Shown here: piece after piece, positions 35,781-64,000 of the stretch
How positions within the stretch are numbered: the stretch's first letter is position 1
How the letters are laid out: the number at the start of each line of letters is the position of its first letter
Assembly (NCBI GenBank): GCA_963402885.1
Contig: OY727095.1
Span: 6,887,001-6,951,000, forward strand
Direction of reading: 5' to 3'
Length of the DNA: 64,000 nucleotides
Origin: Antedon bifida
Taxonomy: Eukaryota; Echinodermata; Crinoidea; Comatulida; Antedonidae
Program-made: the position numbers and the translations under genes
Notes under the pieces: model-generated
Databases searched by the model: none
The model's input: only the letters and a program-made list of their open reading frames with translations
What the model was told of the DNA's origin: nothing

Positions 35781-36587
35781 ACAAAATGAACATTTCAAGA
35801 ACCTGCTAATGCTAATACAGTACAATAGACAATTATCAAGGGGATACACCTACAGTATACAGTGCCTTTAAATAGGGTGACTGTTCTCTGCGTTGGGATT
35901 GCAGTTTTTTGGTGCATTTTTTGGCAGGAAAGGTCTCCTATAGGAGTGTTGCAAAAGAGTGGGCGCAATTGTATTTGATTGATCTATTTAATAGGTGTAA
36001 ATCACGAATCAATTCAATTTGGTTTTCATGCAAGATATTTGTCATTGACAGAGGATTTCAAGAACAGAAGGATATTTATCAAGGATTCCAACTGTGTAAC
36101 TGGTCACAATAAAAGAATTGTTGATGATATGAACAAATTCTAAAACAGGCTAATACCATGGAGTTGTAATTACAACTCCCTGCTATACAAAACTGTAGTC
36201 ATGTTGTTAAGGGCCTTCCAAATTTTGTTTTATTGTGCTTTTAAAATTATCTTATATTTATACTAGGACCCCTTGATTTAAACTAAGTATTTGGTTAAAC
36301 CTAAATAAACATTTTTTTATTTACAACACCAGCTGATTCTGGCTTATGAGTGGACAAATATATAACATAAAATAGACACAGATAAAAACAAAAGTTTTAA
36401 CAGTCTTAAAACACCAGACGACCAAATCATCATAAAACAGTGACTAAACACAACCGGGTAACTATTTATTTTTAAAAAAATAGAAAAAGTCCTGAAGCAT
36501 TTAACTTTTTTAAAAAGGGGATTATTTCACGATGCTTGTTCTGCTTTTCCTGCTAACAAAAAAGAAAATTTTGGTTATAATAGAAGA

Positions 36588-36692
36588 TAGTTTGACAAAA
36601 AAGTGTGATGGGCCCAAATATGGTAATGATATGCTCAAATAGGGTAGTGATATGACATCATCATGTCACATAAAGTTTGATAGACAGAGCTT
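36588..36692. mobile_element. MITE, CTCTGTCTACACTATC family (short)
   Basis: The interior has AATATGGTAATGATATG and ATGACATCATCATG. The right end is shortened to TTTGATAGACAGAGCTT and the left terminus is lost. Confidence 0.75.
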
Positions 36693-37969
36693 TACTTCCT
36701 TTGTATTATGTAGGCTATGAATGAAATGTTGTACAAAATGCTTTCCCTGTATATGGTACAAGGGTTAGATTTAGCAAACTTTTTAAGCAAAAGATAAACT
36801 ATGTTTTAAGTGAAGTCAAATTATTTTATTACAAATGCCAAGGCTCTCTGAACTACCAATATTAATAATTAAAGAAAAACACACTATTTCCTCTTTCAAA
36901 CCAATCATTAGCGTTGATTTCAAGTATATTGATTAACACCAATACTAATTTATTGACATGCACCATTTAGCGGCACTCAAAACCAAAACCCTTCTCTGGA
37001 GAATGCTAGGCAAATAAAATTGGATATATTGTCTGGAAATGCTCATAATCTACACATAATAATAATATTTTATTTATTCAGCAGGTTATATCAAGGACAG
37101 TCTTGCCAGGAGAAAGCAATAGGCGTAGGCCTGAACAGGGTTAACTGCTCTTTCTCCAACTAAAAGCCAAAACAGATTGTAAAAAAAAATACATAATTGT
37201 AATAAGCAAGAATAGACCGTTTTTTGTACGTTGTCTTATCACTTTTTTTTTAAAGTGGTGCCACATAAAAAGGCTTTTTCATAGTGCTTGTGAATGCTAT
37301 AAAGATAAGAAATTTCATCAAAATTGTTATCAATTTGAGCCATTTTCTTGGGGAAAAAAAAGTATATGAATCAAAATTGCAATCAATCAGTTAGTTATTT
37401 TAAGTCATTGAAAAACATATATACAGTTATACAATAACATCATGAATTGAATAAGGTCATGTAACTCCACTTTAAAAAGGGCGTATATTTCACAACGCTT
37501 GTGCTTTATGATGTTGTTGCAAAGGTTTCTATTGAATAATGAACAGTAGAATTTTATCCACCCAGAGCTACCCTTTCATCTGCCTGTTCTATCAATTTGA
37601 AAGCAATTACATCAACCACTGACCTTCACAAATAGGAAAGTATAGTATAATCATGTGCACCTGAAGTAGTCTCATTGTTTACCTGGAGGTAATGCCACTT
37701 ATTGTACAAATGTCAATGAGAAATTACAATAGTATTGTGAATACTATGCACCCTTGCATTCCATTGTTACATTTTAGAATAGGTGTTGGATTGGTCCTTT
37801 AATTGTTAGTGCCTGTGGTCTGTTTTTGCTTGCCGAATAAACAGTTTATTTAAAAATTATAATTTTAAGACCGATCACATTTCTGCTAACCGTTTAAATT
37901 TGTGGTTGGTCATTAAACAATTTTAACATTACCCAAAATGCAGTGCAATCAAATAACCTTAATTTTGCG
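36693..37969. other. Intergenic stretch
   Basis: No gene recognised. 37060-37160 has a T-rich start and ATTTATTCAGCAGG and may be part of a short interspersed element; the rest is plain AT-rich sequence. Confidence 0.35.
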
Positions 37970-38273
37970 TTAAAAATGTATTGTCCCCCTGAAAAAATAA
38001 TGTTTTCAATTTTTTTTTTTTCGAATATGCCATTTTAATGTCACATAATAGTAACCACTTTGAACAAAAATTGAATCGAAAAAAAAATGTATTTACCTGA
38101 AAAAAACTAATTTAAAACAAAATATAGCCAAATTAGCTGCCAGCCAATGGGTTTTTGGTTGAATTTTGTCATATTATATGAGAACACATAATTTTTTTTT
38201 CGTTTTTTTAAAATTCTGATTTTAATAATTAATCTTCATTTTTCGTGTTTTTGGGGGACAATACATCTTTAAA
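37970..38273 (+). mobile_element. Full-length 300-bp inverted-repeat element (ATTGTCCCC family)
   Basis: The termini are TTAAAAATGTATTGTCCCCC and GGGGGACAATACATCTTTAA. It lies in the opposite orientation to the copies at 30515 and 38971. Confidence 0.78.
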
Positions 38274-38970
38274 GTTGTACAGCGATAAACGGTTAAATGG
38301 CGATCAACTATTAATTTCACGCTGCCATTTAATTTAACCGGTCAGGGGTGATACTAAATTTTTTTTCTGCCACTAAATTAAAATTTAGAACGTTATAGAA
38401 GTCCAAGGTTGGAAGAGCCTATATGTAAATTGACAGAATTCAGCACAAAATTAACAAGCAGTCATCATATTTTTTATTTTTTTTGTAGATAATGTTTCTG
38501 AACATGCGAGCAAGAGTACAATTTCCGGCCATCTAGGATTGTCATTTAACAAAAATTGCCTCGCCACAGGTCCCAACATGGCGGCCTTGGCACAAACACT
38601 CAGGATCTACCTTGGATTGTCTGCCTAAGTCTACCTGCCCATAGAAGAATTATCTGATCAATCAGTTCATGATTGAAGAGACCATGAGAAGTCGTGTTAA
38701 GTATTTCAAAAGAGAATTTAGTTACCATTGACAGCGACAATGAGCTATTATTACAAAATTGACTCCACCCGATATGCTACAATGCCGTAGCAATCTAGCG
38801 GAACTCAACTGTGAACAATGTGACATAAAGTTTCCAAACTGTCTACACACAATGGCAGTTTAAACTAAAATTACACAACAACATAAAAACAGGTGCTTTA
38901 CGAACAATAACTTGGAAATTCCATCATTTTGTAAAGGAAATGAATTCCATCACCTGATCAATTTAACCGG

Positions 38971-39282
38971 GTGTATTGTCCCCACAAACATGAAAAATGA
39001 AGATTGAGAAAAAAACACTTTAAATAGGCCATTTCGCAGTTTTAATAAAAACTAAAATAATGTTTTTATTTATAAAAAGACAAATAAACAGTTAAATTCA
39101 ATTAAAAACCCATTGACTTCTAGTCAATTTGACAATTTTTTGCTTAAATTAGAGGTTTTTCCAGGAAAATATTTTTTTTTTCGATCAATTAATTATTCGA
39201 GTGAATAAATATTATGGGACATAAAAATGGCATATTCAAGAAAAAACATAAATTTTTTCAGGGGAACAATACATCTTTTAAG
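38971..39282 (-). mobile_element. Full-length 300-bp inverted-repeat element (ATTGTCCCC family)
   Basis: The termini are GTGTATTGTCCCC and GGGGAACAATACATCTTTTA. The interior shares AATAGGCCATTTCGCAGTTT with the copy at 30515. Confidence 0.75.
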
Positions 39283-40730
39283 GTCTATTAGAAATTGTGG
39301 ATTATTCAATAAAATTATTATTGTATTATTATTTAAATCAATTTAATTTAACCTATTACACCCATTGGTTTAAATAATGGAAACAATTACAGCACTATAT
39401 TCTGTTTTGTTTCAAAAACATGCTCATACAATTATTTTAGCAAGTTTTTGTTGAGGTATTTGCGGTGACCACCTCGTAAACATGACATTGACATGACCCT
39501 TGATAGAATTCCTTCAAATTATTGAATTAACTGTGTATTACAAGAAAATTACTGTCTATTTGGTGTTGTCAAGTGCTTTATGTCAGGGGTTAAAAGTTAT
39601 TAAACCGTTTCTTTCTTTATGGATTACTTTATGGATGCAGTATGGTGTAACTATAGAAATTCTCAAATGGAAGCGAAAATGATTCATAATGGGAATAGTT
39701 CACAGATAAAAGTTAAATCAGTTGACCTGTATATTTTAAATAATTGTTTACAAGGCCAATTGTGTCTGTCTGTTAAAATAGGTTTTATATCCGAATGGTA
39801 AAATACTGTCAAGTCAGAATGAACCACTCATTAAAATTAAATTAGGTAATTTTTTCAATTCACTAGGCCAGTCATTTAGATTTTTACTAGTTTTGATGTT
39901 GTGCTCGTTTATTTTAATGTTTTTATATGATGTATTGTGTGGTTCTCAATTTTTGATGTTATTTTATGCTATCTTTTTAAAACATTTTAAATATTTTAAG
40001 TACCCTTTAATAATGTAAAAAATTGTCACAATTCAGTTTTTCTGTGAAGATAATTTTAATAAATATACCATTATGAATGAATGAATGAATAAATTATAAA
40101 AATAAACAATTATAAAGCACTCTTTACTGGAGTCTCACAGCCAACATGAAAAGAATAACTATTGAAATAGGGGAGTTTTCAAGAGATTTAAATTGAAAAG
40201 GGGATGGAGTGTAATGGATGGAATGAGGAAGTTGGTTCCAGATCTCTGGTGCCTGACTGAGCAAAGAAGCCCATAGTCACAGATTTTAGGTTGGTTCATT
40301 GTGGTATTAACAAAAGAGGATCCATTTCAGAACGAACCCCTCTGCATAGTGGGGCATATGGTATAATACGTTCATGAAATCATATTTTGATTTGATGTTT
40401 TAGTCCAAAGCAAATAACATACAATAAATACAGAACATTAAACAAATAATACTTTTTAAAACACAAAAGCAATAAATGTCAATGAATTAGCAACTAACTG
40501 ATGATGAATAATATACAATAAAATTTGATGGAAAATTTATGTTTAACAACAAAATATAATTATCTTAATTATTCTTATATCATAGGCAATGAGGAAGTAC
40601 TACTGTAAGTTAAAACTTTTGTAGGTACATATAAAATGGTTAATTCCTTATCTTTTGTACACATTCATTCTGTTATTGTATGTACAGTGTAATATATATA
40701 TTATATTAAATAAATTAAACTTGCAGAAAC
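39283..40730. other. Intergenic stretch
   Basis: No gene recognised. It includes a short GAATGAATGAATGAAT run near 40074-40090. Two overlapping 60-codon frames at 39500-39801 lack any recognisable motif. 40140-40380 may be old transposon sequence but I cannot assign it. Confidence 0.35.
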
Positions 40731-40832
40731 CACTGAGCATGAAACATAGGCTCACCTGTCACATTGACATAACACAAGCTAAAAACAACAGCTTGCTCGG
40801 GTTATGTACATAAAGTAGTCACCAAGCTACCA
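40731..40832 (-). pseudogene. Decayed copy of the DNMT1 BAH1 exon (first)
   Basis: This matches the DNMT1 exon at 56177-56304 closely at one end: CAGAAACCACTGAGCATGAA with the flanking intron words TAAATTAAACTTG. It also keeps CACATTGACAT and GCTAAAAACAACAGCTTGCT. About 12 bases of the centre are lost and the far end is scrambled, so it cannot be spliced into a reading frame. Confidence 0.85.
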
Positions 40833-40867
40833 TTGAAGTCTTTCTAGCAAAACCCCGTCTTCCAACA

Positions 40868-40950
40868 GACATTTTTTCATCCTACCACATTGACATCACA
40901 ACAGTAAAAAAGCTTGCTCAGATCATCAGGTCGATTTGGTAGCTCCAGTC
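40868..40950 (-). pseudogene. Decayed copy of the DNMT1 BAH1 exon (second)
   Basis: A second, more worn copy of the same exon follows about 40 bp away, keeping CCACATTGACATCACA, AAGCTTGCTCAGATCATCAGG and little else. It suggests a further local duplication before decay. Confidence 0.65.
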
Positions 40951-41009
40951 TGATTGTTCTGATCCTTCAAACCCCCGTCTGCAAAATAACACCATGAATA
41001 AATACATGT

Positions 41010-41375
41010 TACACCATTGTTAAAAGAGTTTAAATGGCTACCCGTGGAGTCACATGTTCAATTTAAGATCCTGCTGCAGGTGTTCCGATGCCTAAATAGT
41101 TGCGCTCCCAAATACCTCTCAGAATTATTGATAATCAAGGAGAGAAAGCGAGAGCTAATATCTATAGTCACCAGGTGCTACTGGACATTCCGAGGAGCAA
41201 ACATAGTTGAGGAGATCGGACTTTCAGTATTGCTGGAACCTTTGAACATTAAACAAACATCATTATTGAGCCCTTTTAAGTTACTAGTACTCAAAACTCA
41301 CATTTTTTTGATATTTTTGACAGCGCCATGAGCGCAATGACTGTTGGAATGGCGCTATATAAATCGAACGATTGA
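41010..41375 (+). mobile_element. 3' end of a CR1/L2-like LINE (degenerate)
   Basis: The plus strand reads KWLPVESHVQFKILLQVFRC, then CAPKYLSELL, a pattern known from the C-terminus of CR1/L2-type reverse transcriptases (WLPV..R..FKIL...K.L...AP.YL..L). After about 100 codons comes a 3' tail with GGCGCTATATAAAT and short ATTGATTGAT repeats, which is typical of these elements. It is a truncated remnant. Confidence 0.75.
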
Positions 41376-42790
41376 TTGATAGTCTTGAAGATGGATGGGA
41401 TGAGAGATTGAATTTAATGTTTACTTTATTAATGTTCAACTCTCATACTCAGTAATAATGTTCAATTATGAAATCAGTAAGACTACAGTTAAGTCACTAC
41501 TTATAAGGCATCAGATTTCATCTTAGTCAGCTTCATCTTTTAGTGAGTTAATTGTGACTTACCCACTATTACTGTGTTGTGAGAGCGTGTGTTGGGTCCA
41601 AATCTCGTCAATATCTTCTTATTTGGCGCCATAACTATATACATATATTTCACTATTAGTATTATTATTATTATTCTTTCTTCTATGTACATGTATAGAA
41701 TACGCAAAACAACGTAGTATGTATGGTAATAGTACCAGTACATCCTGCTAAGAATTCTGTTGTACTTAACACGTCCTGCTAATTATATGCAATTAGTACA
41801 ATTGCCTCTAAAATCTAAAGTCTTTTGAAGGGAAAGATATATGGTTATAAAATGGACTGGAAGATATTATTATTATGCAATGCAGTTCTATATTGATTGA
41901 TGAAAGGTTATAAAGATAGTAGGGGCTAACTTATGTGTACCTCAACATCTCATTCTATTATTATCTGATCTCATAAATACCAATAAAAATACCAAGCAGA
42001 AAGTGCCGTCTTTAAATTCAATTCAAAAATCAATTTTGATTCAGTAAAGAACTAATTACTAAGTTCACTGATCCTACCTCCTGTGGCTTTAATATAAATA
42101 AAGTTCTACACCTCTTTAATAAACAAAAGAAATCATTGATTTAGTTAGATTACAACCAAATGTGTGAATGGAAAAAATGCCCAACAAAAGGCCGAAATGA
42201 CCTTGTTGAAATCTTCTTAGTAAACACATGGGGATTTCCGGGTACGGAGACAGCAAGCAAAAGGAGGACTCGCAATAATATGTATAGGCCTACATCTAAT
42301 CAACCATGCATTGATTGCCTACATTATGAAGTAATTAATGATAATCAACTGATTCTCCATATCGGCTTTACTACCCTATAGGCCTTCCTTGGCCGCATTG
42401 TCGCAAATCTTGAGACGACATGCCGTAGTTAAACAATTTAAATTTAAATGGACAGTCTTCTCCCGCGAAATACATGCCGCTTCGCGCGCTCTCTTCATAC
42501 AAATTACGCCCTCTATCTTGAACAAGTTAAACTATTTACTGAGTGAGAGTATACTGTAGTTACAATGTTAAGTCGTTTAATATCAAATTTATATTAGCTA
42601 GCATGATTTAAAAAATTAAAAATGTCCAATATTATATATTCTTTTCTAGCATAGCATTTTCAAACAGTTAAAAAAAAAAATACATATACAACTTTCACTC
42701 ACTGAGTTTTAGGAGTTTTTTTCATAAACACTTAAAATATATTATTATTAATAATGTAGACACGCAATATATATACAGTACTTACTTACT
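41376..42790. other. Intergenic stretch
   Basis: AT-rich sequence. I see no gene and no clear mobile element in it. Confidence 0.35.
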
Positions 42791-43075
42791 TGGTTTGTTT
42801 CCTCCTGAATCTTCCACATCTTCCACGAGGGAAATTAACTAGGATGTCTCAGTGAAGTGGTGGTGCTGTTTAATTGGTTTGGACAAGGTGCTTGCTAAAA
42901 TCTTCTTTAAAGTTTGCATGTTTATTTACGTTAACAATAGACTGCGATAGGGTATTACATGTTCTAATAGTTCTCGGAAAAAAAGATTGCTGGTAGACTG
43001 TGGATGAAGTTTGTGGAACTATTAACTGTTTGCTGTGTCCTCTTCTGGCCCTTTGACTTTTTAGTTTCAGGATCT
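42791..43075 (-). mobile_element. 3' end of a non-LTR retrotransposon (degenerate)
   Basis: The minus strand reads QQSFFPRTIRTCNTLSQSIV, then NVNKHANFKEDFSKHL, matching the common C-terminal pattern SFFPRTIR-WN-LP of non-LTR reverse transcriptases. Frame breaks and lack of the polymerase core show it is a dead fragment. Confidence 0.7.
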
Positions 43076-44120
43076 TATATATATTGTGTATCAGTATCTA
43101 TAATTTGCTCAGTAACATACACAATTCTGTAATACAGTATCACATATGATACACATGTGATATTGTATACAGAATGTGCCTATGATACTGGACAAAGACT
43201 ACAGTAGAGATAATCTGGTACAATAATTTCATATAAAACACTAAACACATATTTCTTTTCTGACAAATATAAATTTATTGAGCTAAATTCAAATACAAAA
43301 ATTTAATCACAATTATTTTATCAAAAATACTAAATCACTAAATTTTAGGGAAAATATTGAATTTTATCATTTTTTATTAATACAATTTTAAGATATACAA
43401 AAATGGGAACATTGACATTTTAAGTCCTACAAGACATTTTTTTTACAACATTTTTAAATTTAATTTTTGAATAACGATCATAAAAACTATACATTTACTA
43501 CAGTCTAATATTTGTTATGTAGAAGACTATGAAGGAGCGTTAAGATTAACTGCACATGCTCACAACTCACTTATCATTAGTCGTCATCAAATATATGAAA
43601 GCAACTGGAGCATATATAAATGCAACATATTGTTCAAGTATTTTTTGGAATTGTTATTGTACAGCATTTAGATATTGTTAAATCCTATTATTCTATACCA
43701 CTAAATTATATTCTTTTGTAAACTTTTGTTTTTAGATATTAAGTTTTACCAACATAAAAATAAAAGAATTAGCGATCATGTTAAAATGATTCTACTGCAG
43801 TTACTCGAGTTACTGCAGTAATGTTACGATTCTACTGCAGTAATTACATGTTGACCTATTTAATACAATTACTTAGCAAGTCTTTTATGGTAATACATAT
43901 TTTATGGTAGCGATGCACTCCTACAATGCATTGATGCACTTACTACTTTACCTGTAGTATTGTTATCTTAATATGGTTACTAACCATTGGAAAACAGGTT
44001 TTTTGTTATACAATACATGAGAAATATGCACTGTATTCATAGCAAACAATAGATTGAAGAATCCATAGAAATCAACAATAAAGCATTTTTGTTCCATTCA
44101 TTTTCGTGATAGCAAATCTA
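43076..44120 (-). other. DNMT1 3' flank, probably including its 3' UTR
   Basis: This lies just past the DNMT1 stop. Candidate AATAAA poly(A) signals on the minus strand lie at 43378-43373 and 43279-43274; an AATAAA also overlaps the stop region. Which is used cannot be told from sequence. At 43793-43850 CTACTGCAGT recurs three times around a CTCGAG centre. Confidence 0.35.
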
Positions 44121-63344
<19,224 letters not shown>

Positions 63345-63559
63345 CTGAAAGAACACAACAAAGTACATAAGTTTATTTGTTTATTCTTTGCAACAAATAA
63401 ACATTCAAACGGGAAACATTTACTGAAAGGATACTGCTAAGCTAGAGATGATAGAAAATGGGGTATTGTGGGTTTTAGATCTTTCTTTATCTATCTTTCT
63501 GGTACATTTTTGTGCATCTCCTGAATCGCAATTTCATTTTGCATCATAAGCATTGATCG

Positions 63560-63735
63560 CACTGGATTTAAATTTGGTCAAATTAAGCAATGGCCAAGAT
63601 TTGGAAAGGACAGGCACAACTGTCATCAATTGGGAGAGGCCTTTGCCCAGCAGTGGGACAATATGGGCTGAAGAAAGAGAGAAGAAACAGAGTCGCCGGC
63701 TGAATTGACCAAGAAAAGTCAAATCCAAACACTGG
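63560..63735 (+). mobile_element. LINE 3'-end remnant
   Basis: GGGAGAGGCCTTTGCCCAGC then AGTGGGACAATATGGGCTGA is the familiar end of several animal non-LTR retrotransposons (reading GRGLCPAVGQYGLKKER). The reverse transcriptase core is absent. Confidence 0.7.
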
Positions 63736-63772
63736 CTACAATTCCCACAGGGTTAAAGTAACCAAGTCCAGT

Positions 63773-63941
63773 AGTTACTTTTACCAACCGCTGCTTTCCC
63801 AGTAAAAGTTACCATGGTCTCGGTAAAACTAACCATGCGGCTAAAAAGTAAAATCCGAACGTACGACTCATGTTAACAAATGCGAGTCAGTCGTTTTTAA
63901 CATCACAGTTAAATTTTGGTAAAATTATGGTAAAAGTAACT
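63773..63941. mobile_element. Short fold-back element
   Basis: AGTTACTTTTACCA at 63773-63786 is perfectly mirrored by TGGTAAAAGTAACT at 63928-63941. The 169-bp stretch has repeated GTAAAA words and no coding capacity. Confidence 0.65.
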
Positions 63942-64000
63942 GCATGAAAATATTCAAGTGCGAACAATGGTCAAATCTTCCGATGACATTGGGTAAAGCT

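Noticed and set aside
39500-39801. Two overlapping 60-codon plus frames
   Set aside because: No recognisable motif, no splice support, length expected by chance in AT-rich DNA.
41017-41331. 104-codon plus frame as a host gene
   Set aside because: Its WLPV...FKIL...AP.YL pattern and 3' tail mark it as a LINE remnant.

Overview
The window looks like a metazoan nuclear genome. It is AT-rich, intron-rich and crowded with small fold-back transposons, and its one recognisable conserved gene is an animal DNA (cytosine-5)-methyltransferase 1 (DNMT1) broken by 28 introns. Frequent TAGGCCTA-type words and the repeat style suggest a marine invertebrate deuterostome, possibly an echinoderm. That placement is inference, not proof.

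Left half (1 to about 31.4 kb): one very large minus-strand gene for a secreted mucin-like protein. A short exon at 31353-31287 encodes a signal peptide and ends in phase 1. About 6.8 kb further on, a single 17,511-bp exon (24495-6985) encodes about 1,167 copies of the pentapeptide PSTTE without a stop. Two more exons of the same repeat follow (6724-6263 and 4115 to beyond base 1). All repeat exons have phase-1 borders. Nearly all variation between the 15-bp units falls on third codon positions of the minus-strand frame, so the minus strand is the coding strand. The long plus-strand frames (GSVVD/E) are antisense shadows.

Middle (about 31.4 to 44.1 kb): no intact gene recognised. This stretch holds nested inverted-repeat elements, LINE remnants and decayed copies of at least three DNMT1 exons in the original order and orientation, which look like the ruins of a tandem DNMT1 duplicate.

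Right part (44,121 to 63,344): DNMT1 on the minus strand. Twenty-nine exons join in frame into 1,299 codons plus stop. They cover the RFTS domain, CXXC zinc finger, acidic linker, two BAH domains, a Gly-Lys linker and the whole catalytic domain. The N-terminus (about 300 residues by comparison with vertebrate DNMT1) lies to the right of the window. The introns carry eight of eleven copies of one small transposon family, two arrays of the same 67/68-bp satellite, a perfect 180-bp duplication and several tRNA-like SINE copies.

The two genes share a strand but nothing in the sequence links their functions. All exon coordinates were read by eye from splice consensus, phase and protein similarity. 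No transcript or database search was available.
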